A DNA stretch of 64,000 nucleotides from Roseiarcus sp963842835 (GCA_963842835.1 CAWJIB010000004.1:248001-312000), one strand, 5' to 3'; counted from the stretch's first letter, positions 1 through 8,936 are shown. Translations and numbers: made by a program. The notes: a model not told the origin generated them from the letters alone.

Positions 1-744
1 GTTGAGCGCGGGCGAGGGGCCCTCTTCCCAGACCTTCTGGTGGCGGCGCTGCAGCGAACAGTCGCGCTCGCCGAGATGAATCGCGCGGCCCTTACCGTCG
101 CCGATCACCTGGATCTCGATGTGGCGCGGTCTGGCGAGATATTTTTCGAGATAGACCGAGTCGTCGCCGAACGCCGTCTTCGCCTCGATCTTGGCGTTCG
201 AGATCGCGTTGAGCAGTTCGTCGGCGGTGTGGGCGACCTTCATGCCCCGTCCGCCGCCACCCGCCGCCGCCTTGACGATGACGGGATAGCCGATGTCGGC
301 GGCGATTTTGAGCGCTTCGGCGTTCTCGCTCACGGCTCCGCCCGATCCGGGCACGCAAGGGATGCCGAGCCGCGCCGCCGTGCGTTTGGCCTCGATCTTG
401 TCGCCCATGAGGCGAATGTGCTCAGCTTTCGGGCCGATGAAGGCGATCTGATGCTCGGCGAGGATCTCGGCGAAGCGTGCGTTTTCTGAGAGAAAGCCGT
501 AGCCGGGATGTACGGCGTCGGCGCCGGTGATCTCGCAGGCCGCGAGCAGGGCGGGCACATTGAGATAGCTGTCGCGCGCCGGCGGCGGGCCGATGCAAAC
601 GCTCTCGTCGGCGAGCTTGACGTGCATCGCCTCCTTGTCGGCGGTCGAATAGACCGCGACCGTGGCGATGCCGAGCTCCTTGGCCGCGCGCAGCACCCTG
701 AGCGCGATTTCGCCCCGGTTGGCGATGAGGATCTTATCGAACAT
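1..744 (-). CDS. accC: Acetyl-CoA carboxylase, biotin carboxylase subunit (partial, C-terminus outside window)
   Basis: Carboxylates the biotin on AccB using ATP and bicarbonate, the first step of fatty-acid synthesis. Translating the minus strand from the ATG at 744 gives 248 codons running off the window edge. It opens MFDKILIANRGEIALRV, the standard biotin carboxylase N-terminus, and contains the ATP-grasp glycine loop AAAGGGGRGMKV near residue 160 and the RHIEIQV segment near residue 207. The start is 51 bases after the accB stop, so the two form an operon. The family is about 450 residues, so roughly 200 residues lie beyond base 1. The assignment is secure. Confidence 0.97.
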   Translation of the reverse strand, partial: MFDKILIANRGEIALRVLRAAKELGIATVAVYSTADKEAMHVKLADESVCIGPPPARDSYLNVPALLAACEITGADAVHPGYGFLSENARFAEILAEHQIAFIGPKAEHIRLMGDKIEAKRTAARLGIPCVPGSGGAVSENAEALKIAADIGYPVIVKAAAGGGGRGMKVAHTADELLNAISNAKIEAKTAFGDDSVYLEKYLARPRHIEIQVIGDGKGRAIHLGERDCSLQRRHQKVWEEGPSPALN

Positions 745-795
745 GCCGGGGGACTCCTCGCGGCGAGCGAAGCATCGTTGCGCGCGACGCCAGGC

Positions 796-1296
796 TCATT
801 CGATGACCATCAACGCCTGGTCGTATTCGACCGGCGCACCGTCCTCGATGAGGATATGCGTCACTTTTCCGGCGCGCGGGGCGATGATTTCGTTGAACGT
901 CTTCATCGCCTCGACGAGCAGAATTTTATCGCCGGCCTTCACCGACGAGCCGACTTCGACGAAAGGCTTGGCCTCGGGGCTCGGCCTGAGATAGGCGGTG
1001 CCGACCATCGGCGACTTCACCGCGCCGGCGAGTTCGGCCGGCGCGACGACCGCCGCTTCGACGGGCGGCGCCGGCGCGGCGGCCGGGATGGGCGCCGGCG
1101 CAGCGACGACATGGGAGACCTCGACCGGGGCATGGCGCTCGCGTGCGACACGCACGCGCATGCCGGCATGCTCGACCTCGACTTCGCTCAAGTCATGGCG
1201 CCCGGCGATCTTGGCGAGCTCGGCGACGACGGAAAGATCAAAGCCGCCGGCCGTGGGCTCGGCGGGGGATTTGCCTGACGGCTTCTTCGTTAGCAC
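796..1296 (-). CDS. accB: Biotin carboxyl carrier protein of acetyl-CoA carboxylase
   Basis: Carries biotin between the carboxylase and transferase halves of acetyl-CoA carboxylase. The 166-residue protein has an N-terminal helix region, an Ala/Pro-rich linker at about residues 60-90, and a C-terminal biotinyl domain with the biotinylation motif VEAMKTF; the modified lysine is about residue 132. I use the GTG at 1296, as no in-frame ATG lies near the N-terminus; the ribosome site is weak, so the start is uncertain. In many alphaproteobacteria aroQ precedes accB. Here a molybdopterin oxidoreductase does, ending 89 bases upstream. Confidence 0.95.
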   Translation of the reverse strand: MLTKKPSGKSPAEPTAGGFDLSVVAELAKIAGRHDLSEVEVEHAGMRVRVARERHAPVEVSHVVAAPAPIPAAAPAPPVEAAVVAPAELAGAVKSPMVGTAYLRPSPEAKPFVEVGSSVKAGDKILLVEAMKTFNEIIAPRAGKVTHILIEDGAPVEYDQALMVIE

Positions 1297-1385
1297 TCGC
1301 GGACGCCTCGCACCGGATCAGTCGAAAGTTACATCGGCGCGTCCTATAGCCCGGCCGGTCGGGCAAATAAAGGGCGCGGCGCGCC

Positions 1386-3473
1386 CTATCCCTTGCGCGC
1401 CCAGACGCGGGCGTCGTGAAAAGCCGCGCCGCCAAAAGGCGCGACGCTGTCGTCGCCGGTCAGGACGTTGACCCCGCGGCCGTCGAGAAAGGCCGACGGC
1501 GGCCAGACGCCTTCGCTGACGATGAGGCCGCGCGACAGGCCGGCGAACGACCGGACGTGCAGGCGCGTCTGGCCGCGCGCATTGCCGAGGCGCACGATTT
1601 CGCCGTCGCTCAAGCCGAGGGCGGCGGCGTCTTGGGGGTTTATCAGCGCGGTCGGCCGCTGCTCGCGCGCCAGCGAGGAGGGCGTCTCGGTGAAGCTGGA
1701 ATTGAGAAAATTTCGCGCCGGGGACGTCGCGAGCTTGAATGGATGCGCTTCGTCGGCCGCTTCGTTGACCGGCCAGTGGTCGGGCAGGCTCGGCATATCG
1801 CGCCATGGCCCCTTGAGGCCGTCGCCGGAGAAGGGCGTCGAGGCCCAGTCGGCGCGAAAGCGGAACTTGCCGTCGGGATAGGCGAAGCCGTTGAGGTAAT
1901 GCGCCTCTTCGAACGGCGGCTGACAATCGAGCCATTTCTTTTCCTGGAGTTCGGCGAGCGCGCCGCGGCCCGAAGCGCGCAAGGTCCAGTCGATGATTTC
2001 GCGCGGGCTCATGGCGAAACTGGGGTGGCGCGCGCCGAGCCGATCGGCGAGCGCGACGATCACCTCGTGGTTGGAGCGGCAGCCCTCGGGCGGCTCGATC
2101 GTCTTCGGCCCGAACTGCAGATATTGGTGGCCGCCGCCGGTGTAGAGGTCGTCGTGTTCGAGGAACATCGTCGCGGGAAGCACGATGTCGGCGTAGCGCG
2201 CTGTGTCGGTCAGGAACTGCTCGTGCACGCAGGCGAACAGATCGTCGCGCGCGAAGCCTCGCCGCACCTTCTCCTGATCGGGCGCGACGGCGATTGGGTT
2301 GGTGTTCTGGATCAGCATCGCCTTGACCGGGCCGCCGCCCTTGAGCGCCTCGCTCTCGCCGGTTAGCGCCGCGCCGACGCGGGATTGATCGAGGCGGCGC
2401 ACGGATTCGTCGCGCGCGTCGAGCCCTTCGATCATGGTCTTGTCGAGTTTGAAGATTCCGCTGTTGGAATGGAAGGCGCCGCCGCCCTCGTGCGCCCAGG
2501 CGCCGGTGACGGTCGGGATGCACAAAGCCGCGTGCATGTTCGCCGCGCCGTTGCGGTGGCGCGAAAATCCGTACCCGAGACGGAAGAACGCGCGCTTCGT
2601 GCTCCCCACCAGCGCCGCGAAGGCTTCGATGGATTCGACGCTCAGGCCAGTGATCGCGCTCGCCCAGCCGGGATCGCGCGTCTGGAGATGGGCCTCCAAT
2701 TCGCGCGGCGCGTCGGCGTAGCGCTCGAGATAGGCGCGATCGGCGGCGCCGTCGCGGAAGAGCGCGTGCATGACCGCGCAGGCCAGGGCCCCGTCCGTGC
2801 CGGGCCTGAGACGAAGCGCGAGATCGGCCTGACGCATCGTCTCCGTATCGTAGATGTCGATAGCGACGATTTTGGCGCCGCGCTCCTTGCGCGCCCGCGT
2901 CGCGTGGGTCATCAAATTGACCTGCGTCGCGACCGCGTTCGTGCCCCAGATGACGATGCAATCGGACTTGGCCATTTCGCGCGGGTCGACGCCGGCCATG
3001 CGTCCGGTCCCCGCGAGATAACCGGGCCAAGCGATGGCGACGCAGATCGAGCCAAAAAAGCGCGAATAGCGCTTGGCGTGCGTCAGGCGCTCGATCCCGT
3101 CGCGCATGACGAGGCCCATCGTGCCCGCGTAAAAATACGGCCAGACGCTTTCGGCGCCGAACCGGCGCTCGGCGCTGAGGAAATTTTCCGCGACAATGTC
3201 GAGCGCGTCGTCCCAGGCGATCGGCTGGAATTGACCGGAGCCCTTGGGGCCGACCCGGCGCAGCGGCTGGGTCAGCCGATCCTTGTGATGGATGCGCTCG
3301 GCGTAGCGCGCGACCTTCGCGCAGACGACCCCTGAGGTATAGCTCTGATCCGCCGCGCCGTGGATGCGCCCGATCCGCGCGCCGCCGATCACCTCGACGT
3401 CGAGAGCGCAGACCGACGGGCAATCGTGCGGGCAGACCGAGGGACGCCGGACGACGTCGAGAGGCGCGTTCAT
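1386..3473 (-). CDS. Molybdopterin-dependent oxidoreductase (DMSO reductase superfamily)
   Basis: A large catalytic subunit of a Mo/W bis-MGD enzyme; the substrate cannot be read from sequence. The N-terminus has a 4Fe-4S motif, CPHDCPSVC, followed about 40 residues later by VVCAK. The molybdopterin oxidoreductase domain fills the middle, and a C-terminal dinucleotide-binding domain contains INPQDAAALGLSDGEIV. The reading frame is open back to 3617, but I choose the ATG at 3473, which follows AAAGGA and leaves a 695-residue protein beginning just before the cluster motif. There is no twin-arginine signal, so it is probably cytoplasmic. No electron-transfer partner gene is adjacent. Confidence 0.9.
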   Translation of the reverse strand: MNAPLDVVRRPSVCPHDCPSVCALDVEVIGGARIGRIHGAADQSYTSGVVCAKVARYAERIHHKDRLTQPLRRVGPKGSGQFQPIAWDDALDIVAENFLSAERRFGAESVWPYFYAGTMGLVMRDGIERLTHAKRYSRFFGSICVAIAWPGYLAGTGRMAGVDPREMAKSDCIVIWGTNAVATQVNLMTHATRARKERGAKIVAIDIYDTETMRQADLALRLRPGTDGALACAVMHALFRDGAADRAYLERYADAPRELEAHLQTRDPGWASAITGLSVESIEAFAALVGSTKRAFFRLGYGFSRHRNGAANMHAALCIPTVTGAWAHEGGGAFHSNSGIFKLDKTMIEGLDARDESVRRLDQSRVGAALTGESEALKGGGPVKAMLIQNTNPIAVAPDQEKVRRGFARDDLFACVHEQFLTDTARYADIVLPATMFLEHDDLYTGGGHQYLQFGPKTIEPPEGCRSNHEVIVALADRLGARHPSFAMSPREIIDWTLRASGRGALAELQEKKWLDCQPPFEEAHYLNGFAYPDGKFRFRADWASTPFSGDGLKGPWRDMPSLPDHWPVNEAADEAHPFKLATSPARNFLNSSFTETPSSLAREQRPTALINPQDAAALGLSDGEIVRLGNARGQTRLHVRSFAGLSRGLIVSEGVWPPSAFLDGRGVNVLTGDDSVAPFGGAAFHDARVWARKG

Positions 3474-3738
3474 GAGCGGGGGATCCTTTGCGCCCACTGT
3501 GCAGAAGCGCCGAGGAGCCCGCAAGAGCGCGAATAAGTTGTGTCGATGACGATCTACAGGGAATTTCGTCGGAGACGTCGAATCAATTTTCCCGGAGACT
3601 CTCGCCCTTGGCGACATCGCCGCAGACGCGCCGAATTGGAGCGCGCCTTTCGCTTTGTGCCGATTCGCTTGCTTCCCCGCGGACCTTCATAGGTCTCCCG
3701 ACCTTGGCGGCCCGCGATCGATTCGCGCTTCTCTTAAG

Positions 3739-3978
3739 TCAGCGCCGGCCCGTCTCGGCGGGAGCCTCCGGCAATCCCAACACGGAATAGCGCTCGTAGC
3801 GCTGGCCGAACGACTCGGCGGGCAGGGCGCCCACGGTCGCGGCCGACGCGCGCTGCGCGTCGAGGATGGCGCTGACGCTCCAGCGCCAGGTCGACATGTC
3901 GGACGCCGCCTGATCGGCGCCGACGCCGGCCGCGCCGAGGGCGAATAGAACGAGGGACAAAAGGAATGGCCTGAGCAT
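3739..3978 (-). CDS. Small secreted protein of unknown function
   Basis: A 79-residue protein with a clear signal peptide (MLRPFLLSLVLFALGAAGVGA, probable cleavage near residue 21) and a short mature part of about 58 residues with no cysteines and no motif I recognise. The ATG at 3978 follows GGAGAGGAAACGGGC, a good ribosome site. It lies 133 bases downstream of hdaA on the same strand and may be the last gene of that transcript. Export to the periplasm is inferred from the signal peptide only. Confidence 0.7.
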   Translation of the reverse strand: MLRPFLLSLVLFALGAAGVGADQAASDMSTWRWSVSAILDAQRASAATVGALPAESFGQRYERYSVLGLPEAPAETGRR

Positions 3979-4111
3979 GCCCGTTTCCTCTCCAACTCTA
4001 TTGTCTTTATTGGCTTTTTTCCGGGGCGCTCGCGGCGGCTCGTGGGCGAGCGCGGCGGCCCGACAAGCAAAATTTACTGAATATCAATAATGTGACGGCG
4101 TTAAGGCGTTT

Positions 4112-4795
4112 TCAGTCGGCGGGCGGCTCGTCGCGTAAGAATTCGGCCGCCATCGCGCGCGTCACCGCCTTTCCCCGCGCCAAAGCCTCGCGGTCGAGCG
4201 CCGCGACGATCGCGCGCGCCGCGTCGAGCGAACGCTCGATGCGCAGCGCGACATAGGAGACGACCGACGGATCGACCATGAGCTGGCGGTCGCTGAACAA
4301 TTTGAACAGGACGGCCTGGGTCAGGTCGAGATCCGGCGCGCCGATCGAAACGATCGGCGCCAGGCGAAGCCGCGAGAGGAGATCGGCGGTGTTCAGCCCC
4401 CAGGCGTTGGGCTGGGCGCGCGCGGTGAGGAGCAAGGGCGCGCCGCTTTCGCGCGCCAGATTCAAGAGGTGGAACAGCGCGGCCTCTTGAGCGCCGATGC
4501 GATCGGCGTCTTCGATCAACAACGCGTTGGCGGCGGCGAGTTCGACCAGCGGCGCGTGAGAAAGCGCCTCGGCGGCGATGACGCGCGCCGCCGCCTTGCG
4601 CGCCCAGATCGCGCCGAGGTGGCTCTTGCCCGAGCCGCTGGGCCCGACCAACATCAGCATCCGGCCGGGCCAATCGGGCCAGGATAGAATCGCGCGCAAC
4701 GCCTCGGCGTTCCCCGGCGCCTCGAGAAAGTCCTCGCGCGCATAGCTGGGATCATGCGGCCAATCGAGCGTCAATTGTCGCGCTGGAGCGCTCAC
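4112..4795 (-). CDS. hdaA: DnaA-related regulatory inactivator HdaA
   Basis: An Hda/DnaA-like AAA+ protein, known in alphaproteobacteria to act with the sliding clamp to convert DnaA-ATP to DnaA-ADP and limit re-initiation. The 227-residue product begins SAPARQLTLDWPHDPSY, where QLTLDW is a clamp-binding-like motif. It has a Walker A loop, GPSGSGKSH, near residue 53, and a Walker B-like segment, LLIEDADR, near residue 95. The GTG at 4795 overlaps the stop of the upstream permease (GTGA). The neighbours pgsA-like and AI-2E permease are usual for this gene in Rhizobiales, but the ppk-ppx genes often found beside it lie about 12 kb away here. Confidence 0.93.
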   Translation of the reverse strand: MSAPARQLTLDWPHDPSYAREDFLEAPGNAEALRAILSWPDWPGRMLMLVGPSGSGKSHLGAIWARKAAARVIAAEALSHAPLVELAAANALLIEDADRIGAQEAALFHLLNLARESGAPLLLTARAQPNAWGLNTADLLSRLRLAPIVSIGAPDLDLTQAVLFKLFSDRQLMVDPSVVSYVALRIERSLDAARAIVAALDREALARGKAVTRAMAAEFLRDEPPAD

Positions 4796-5904
4796 GGTCC
4801 CGTCCTCGCTGGCGCCGCGCCGCGGTAGAGCGGACTCTTGAGATACAGGCCGATCAGGTGGCGCGCGAGCACGCCGAGCGCCGCGGCGGTCGGGACCGCG
4901 ATGAGAAGGCCGGTGAAACCGAACAAGCCGCCGAATGCGAACAGCGCGAACATCAGCCAGACCGGGTGCAGGCCGATGGATCCGCCCACCAGCTTCGGCG
5001 CGACGACGTTGGCTTCGAGAAACTGCCCGACGCCAACGACGGCTAGCGCGAGGAAGAACAGCTTGAGGCTCGGCCAACCCTGGACGAGGCCGACGCCGAG
5101 CGACAAGATCAGCGCGGTCAGCGATCCCACAAAAGGAATGAAGCTCAGCACGCCGGCGATCACGCCGATGAGAAAGCCGAAGTCGAGGCCGATCAGCGTC
5201 AGCCCGATCCCGTACCAGAGGCCGTCGAACAGGCAGACCAGCGACTGGCCGCGAATGAACCCGGCCAGCGCGGCGTCGATCTCGGAAGCGATCGCGCGCA
5301 GGGAGTCGCGGTAGTCGAGCGGCAGCCAGCCGTCGAGCGTCGCGATCACCTTGTTCCAGTCGACGAGCATGTAGAAGGCGACGACCGGCGTGATGACGAT
5401 GAACGCGAAGAAACTGGCGACCGCCGCGCCGCCCGAGGCGAGCGAGCGCACGACGTTCAGCAGCCATTGCGCGCCTTGCCCGACGAAATCGCCGATCGAC
5501 TTTTGAATCTGTTCGGTCGAGAGGGATGTGCCGAGCCCAAGGGAAGTCCGCCATTCCCCGCCGTATCGTTCGAGCAGCGCATTGCCTTCGTCGACCGCGA
5601 GCGCTTGCAGGCGCACGACGTAGCCCGGCAATTTCTGCGTGAAGCCGATCAGCTGATTGCCCAAAATCGGCGCGACGAGCACGAGAACGAGGACGTTGAC
5701 AAGGACAAATACGGCGAGGATCAGCAGCGACGCGGCCAGCCGGCTGAGGCCGATCCGTTCGAGGCGGCGCACCACGGGATCGAGGAGGTAGCCGAGCGCG
5801 ATGCCGGTGGCGAACGGCGTCACCAACGATCCCAGGACGTGCAGCAAATACAGGAACGCCGCCAGCGCGACGACCCAGAACAGGATTTGCCGTTCGAGGC
5901 TCAC
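4792..5904 (-). CDS. AI-2E family transporter (PerM-like membrane protein)
   Basis: A 370-residue inner-membrane protein of the AI-2E transporter/PerM family. It has two N-terminal hydrophobic segments, a soluble region at about residues 95-150, and then further membrane segments including GLWYGIGLTLIGLDFGFLIG and SFIPFVGSLTALIL, the latter typical of the family. The substrate is unknown. Characterised members do different jobs, so the family name should not be read as autoinducer transport. The start is the GTG at 5904 and the gene ends overlapping hdaA by four bases. Confidence 0.9.
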   Translation of the reverse strand: MSLERQILFWVVALAAFLYLLHVLGSLVTPFATGIALGYLLDPVVRRLERIGLSRLAASLLILAVFVLVNVLVLVLVAPILGNQLIGFTQKLPGYVVRLQALAVDEGNALLERYGGEWRTSLGLGTSLSTEQIQKSIGDFVGQGAQWLLNVVRSLASGGAAVASFFAFIVITPVVAFYMLVDWNKVIATLDGWLPLDYRDSLRAIASEIDAALAGFIRGQSLVCLFDGLWYGIGLTLIGLDFGFLIGVIAGVLSFIPFVGSLTALILSLGVGLVQGWPSLKLFFLALAVVGVGQFLEANVVAPKLVGGSIGLHPVWLMFALFAFGGLFGFTGLLIAVPTAAALGVLARHLIGLYLKSPLYRGAAPARTGP

Positions 5905-6022
5905 GGCGCCGCTTTCTCAAGAAGATCGGCGCCGCGCGCGTCGCGAAACCGCGCGATCGCCGAATCGGCGGCAGGGACGAGAAAGGCGACGGCGGCGAGG
6001 CTTTGGATCACGGTGCGGGCTC

Positions 6023-6574
6023 TCAGCGGCTCATGTGGTCGAGCCATTGCGCGATATAAACGCCTCCCGAGGCCAGCGTCGAGGCGGCGACGATCAGCGC
6101 CAGTCCCTGCTGCGCGGCCAATTCGTCATATCCGAAGGCCTTGGACCCGAGCACGAAGGCCGCGAGGCCGATCTGCGCGGCGGTGTTGAATTTCGAGAGC
6201 CAGACCGGGCGGATCGCGACGGGGTTCAGGAGCAGCCAGGAGACGACCACCGCGGACAGGATCATCAGATCGCGCGACACGACGAGAATGGCGAGCGCCG
6301 GCCACAGCGCGCCGATCGCCGCGAGCGAAACGTACATCGAGATCAGCAACGCCTTGTCTGCGAGCGGATCGAGATAGGAGCCTAGTTCCGTGCGCAAGTC
6401 GAAGCGCTTGGCGATGAAGCCGTCGACGGCGTCGGAGATTCCGGCGAGAACGAAGATCAGGAACGCCTCGACGAAACGCTGCGCGATAATCATCGACACC
6501 GCGAGCGGCGTCATCAACAGGCGCGCGAGGGTGATCAGATTGGGCAGATTGGCGAGGATCTGCGAACCATTCAT
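6023..6574 (-). CDS. CDP-alcohol phosphatidyltransferase family protein (PgsA/cardiolipin synthase-like)
   Basis: An inner-membrane phospholipid enzyme that transfers a phosphatidyl group from CDP-diacylglycerol to an alcohol. The 183-residue protein has the family signature in the segment DAVDGFIAKRFDLRTELGSY followed by LDPLADK, giving the DG...A..G...D...D pattern, and about five hydrophobic segments. I use the ATG at 6574, preceded by GGGAGGGCGGAG, rather than the upstream start at 6670. The acceptor (glycerol phosphate or phosphatidylglycerol) cannot be decided. It is the first gene of the set with the AI-2E permease (118 bases downstream) and hdaA. Confidence 0.9.
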   Translation of the reverse strand: MNGSQILANLPNLITLARLLMTPLAVSMIIAQRFVEAFLIFVLAGISDAVDGFIAKRFDLRTELGSYLDPLADKALLISMYVSLAAIGALWPALAILVVSRDLMILSAVVVSWLLLNPVAIRPVWLSKFNTAAQIGLAAFVLGSKAFGYDELAAQQGLALIVAASTLASGGVYIAQWLDHMSR

Positions 6575-6830
6575 GAAGCGTCTCCGCCCTCCCGTCCCGC
6601 TCGGCGGACGCCTCGCCCGCTCGTCGTCCTCGCCGCGACTCGTCGCCGACGACGCGACAGTTTCGCGCAATTCTCCTCGAAGCGCGAATCCGAGTTGTCG
6701 GTCGCGCCGCCGCGACGGATTGACGCGGTTTTGAGCTTGCGCAACGCATTCACGTGCGGTTCAGGCCAATCTTGATACGGGAATGTTTATTCGCCGCCAA
6801 TTCTGGCGGCAGTCATAGTGGAGGCTCCAC

Positions 6831-7253
6831 ATGCGCAAGATTCTTGCCGCGCTCGGTCTGTCGACCGCGCTCATGGTTTCAGCCGCCCTCCCGCTCGCCA
6901 GCGCCGCCGATGCGGCGATGGCCTATGGCGGGATTGGCGCGGACGTCCTGCAGCATCAGGTTGCGCCCGTCGAAAAGGCGCAGTTCTGGTGGGGCGGCTA
7001 TAATTATTGCTGGTATCCGTTCGGCTGGAACGGCCCGGGTTGGTACTGGTGCGGCTACGCGTGGAACCAGGGCTACGGCTGGGGCGGCGGATACGGCTGG
7101 CACGGTTGGCGCGGACGCGGCTACCGCGGCTTTGGCGGCCATGGCTTTGGCGGCCACGGCTTTGGCGGTCACGGCTTTGGCGGTCACGGCTTCGGCGGTC
7201 ATGGCTTTGGCGGCCACGGCTTTGGCGGCCACGGCGGCCATTTCCACCACTGA
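6831..7253 (+). CDS. Exported Gly/His/Trp-rich repeat protein
   Basis: A 140-residue protein of unknown function. Residues 1-26 are a signal peptide (RKILAALGLSTALMVSAALP...ASAA). The middle is rich in Trp, Tyr and Gly (GGYNYCWYPFGW, GPGWYWCGYAW, with two Cys). Residues about 100-134 are seven tandem copies of GFGGH ending GGHFHH. The His-rich tail could bind metal, but that is inference. The ATG at 6831 follows AGTGGAGGCTCCAC. The tail is encoded by a 15-bp tandem repeat, which favours copy-number change. A stable hairpin follows between this gene and the convergent gene at 7427. Confidence 0.85.
   Translation: MRKILAALGLSTALMVSAALPLASAADAAMAYGGIGADVLQHQVAPVEKAQFWWGGYNYCWYPFGWNGPGWYWCGYAWNQGYGWGGGYGWHGWRGRGYRGFGGHGFGGHGFGGHGFGGHGFGGHGFGGHGFGGHGGHFHH
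7128..7232 (+). repeat. 15-bp tandem repeat (7 copies) encoding GFGGH
   Basis: Seven in-frame copies of GGCTTTGGCGGYCAY lie inside the coding sequence at 6831-7253. They differ only at synonymous sites (TTT/TTC, GGC/GGT, CAC/CAT), which suggests expansion followed by silent drift. Copy number changes would keep the frame. Confidence 0.9.
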
Positions 7254-7331
7254 GCAGGACTTCATGAGAAAGGTTTCGGCCCTCGGGCCGAAGCCGCCGT
7301 GATCGGCGGCGCCTCGATGAGAGATGACGGA

Positions 7332-7362
7332 ATTGCGGCGGCTTCATCGGAGCCGCCGCAAT
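7332..7362. terminator. Perfect hairpin between convergent genes, probable two-way terminator
   Basis: ATTGCGGCGGCT and AGCCGCCGCAAT form a perfect 12-bp stem with a 7-base loop. It lies between the stop of the plus-strand gene ending at 7253 and the stop of the minus-strand gene ending at 7427. The A/T bases at both ends are few and there is no long T run, so terminator activity is inferred from position and stem strength. Confidence 0.5.
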
Positions 7363-7426
7363 GGCGAGGGCCCAATCCCAGGGGATGCGAACGACGATCC
7401 GCGGCGACGTCACGCTCCGATCGCGC

Positions 7427-7660
7427 TCACGGATTGGCGGCGCACCGATACCCGCCGGTCAGATGGGAAAATTCCGAGTGCGTTCCGGGCTTGCAGGGGC
7501 GCAGGTCGGTTCCCGGCGGCATCGACGGTTTTTCGGAACCTTTATCGGCGCTTCCCGCGACTCGCTGACCGGAGCCTTGGCTGTCCATGCCGGCCAAGGC
7601 GGTTGCGGGAAGGCAGAGCAGGACGATCGCCGTCGTCCCGATCAGGTTCTTGGCGTTCAT
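7427..7660 (-). CDS. Small exported protein, unknown function
   Basis: A 77-residue protein with signal peptide NAKNLIGTTAIVLLCLPATALA (cleavage near residue 23). The mature part, about 54 residues, is polar with two cysteines (LRPCKPGTH and GGYRCA) that may form a disulfide in the periplasm. The ATG at 7660 follows CTAGGGAGAGAGTC, a strong ribosome site, so I prefer it to the longer frame open from 7702. I do not recognise the family. Confidence 0.72.
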   Translation of the reverse strand: MNAKNLIGTTAIVLLCLPATALAGMDSQGSGQRVAGSADKGSEKPSMPPGTDLRPCKPGTHSEFSHLTGGYRCAANP

Positions 7661-8427
7661 GACTCTCTCCCTAGAAAAATTCCGCGTGCTATGCATCGGC
7701 AAGGACGAGGAGGAGAATTGCGCAGGCTTCGGCCATTCCTGAGAGGCGATCTCAGGTTTGTTCTCACAACAATCGGCGTCGGCGAGCGCGATTTCAGTCG
7801 CTCATCCGACAATAGACAATATTTGATATGGAAATTCGCGCTCGCAGGGGCGCTCGGCGCACGCGCGCGGGAGGCAAAACGTCGAATGGCTCGGCTCTGG
7901 TGCGCCGTGACGCGTGGCGTCGCCGTAGGCGAGGTCCTGGGCAATGAGCGCGACGGCGTCGTTAAATGGGCCGGCGGAACGCTCGCCAGCACAAGTCGAG
8001 CGAAAACAGTCAATACTCATGGAGGCTCCTCCTCGTCGGGGAACCAAACGCCGCGGTCGCCGATGCGTCGATCCACAGACGCCCAGCGCAACGCCGACGC
8101 TGATACGTGGAATTTTAATGTTTATAAAGCGTCTGCCGCAGTAACAATCGCGCGGTTGCGCTGGTTTTGCAAATAACAAAAATTTTAGACTGCGAACCGC
8201 TCGGCGCGCCGACGCGTGCGCCCTCGTCTCCCCGGCTTGGCGGCGCGCCTTGGGACGATCGAAACCCAAGCTTCATTGAATTTAGTCTTGGGCGCGAAAG
8301 GCGGTTTCGGCCGCGCCCTTCGCTCCTGTCGTCGCAACGCCAAGCCGCGGGACGGAGCCGCCGGCGACGGCGCAGCGATCAAACCGGAGCCGCGAAAAAA
8401 GACGGGCTCGCGCGCGGGCGCGGGCCG
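7661..8427. other. Long stretch without a convincing gene
   Basis: About 770 bases. Open frames exist on both strands but are rich in Arg, Ser and Pro, lack ribosome sites and look like chance GC-rich frames. A local AT-rich patch at about 8105-8190, including TTTTGCAAATAACAAAAATT, stands out from its surroundings and could hold a promoter. I found no RNA gene or repeat. Confidence 0.5.
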
Positions 8428-8652
8428 CTAGTTCTCGCTGTACGCCGCCAGGGCTTGCGCCAAAATCGACAGGCCGGTCGTCGAAGCGGCGCCCTCGCCG
8501 TCGCTCGCGTCCGCTTCCAGGACCTGGCTTGTGACAGGAGGCGGGTCCGCGGGCTTGCTTCGCCGCGGACTCGCAGAAGGGCGTTTGGAATCGCCTCTCG
8601 TATGAGCGACGTTGGCATCGAACGCGACGCGGGAGACGATGGAAAGCGGCAT
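8428..8652 (-). CDS. Small protein of unknown function
   Basis: A 74-residue frame starting at the ATG at 8652 after GAAGGCTCACGCC. It begins PLSIVSRVAFDANVAHTRGD and ends with an Ala-rich acidic stretch (TTGLSILAQALAAYSEN). It has no signal peptide or cysteine, and its composition is more protein-like than the overlapping frames. I do not recognise a family. A full CtrA box lies 126-141 bases upstream of the start. The call rests on codon composition, ribosome site and that upstream element, so it is moderate. Confidence 0.45.
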   Translation of the reverse strand: MPLSIVSRVAFDANVAHTRGDSKRPSASPRRSKPADPPPVTSQVLEADASDGEGAASTTGLSILAQALAAYSEN

Positions 8653-8777
8653 GGCGTGAGCCTTCGCGTGAACGCTCTGCGACCTTAATGGCGGCGCGGA
8701 CCAATGGAGGTCGGTCCTCTGTCAGCGCGTCGACTGACTCCGAATCATCACGGCGGGACCAATGTTGGGCGAAAGTG

Positions 8778-8793
8778 TTAACAATCGGTTAAC
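8778..8793. promoter_or_regulatory. CtrA box (TTAA-N7-TTAAC)
   Basis: TTAACAATCGGTTAAC matches the full alphaproteobacterial CtrA recognition sequence TTAA-N7-TTAA(C) and is nearly symmetric. It lies in the divergent region between the small minus-strand gene starting at 8652 and the malonyl-CoA decarboxylase gene starting at 8937, so either could be controlled by the cell-cycle regulator CtrA. Confidence 0.55.
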
Positions 8794-8936
8794 GCCGGAT
8801 TTGCGCGCTCGCAGCCGACCCCGGCTCGAGAGCCGGCAGGAGAGAAAACATTTCGGCAGGGCGCGCGCCCTTGCGCAAGAGAGCCCGAGCGGTGAAATAA
8901 TGGCGAACTCGTAAGGATTGCCCTCGGGGCGCAGCC

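Noticed and set aside
7657..8013. Minus-strand frame of 118 codons upstream of the small exported protein gene
   Set aside because: Ser/Pro/Arg-rich, no ribosome site, overlaps the promoter area of the better-supported gene starting at 7660.
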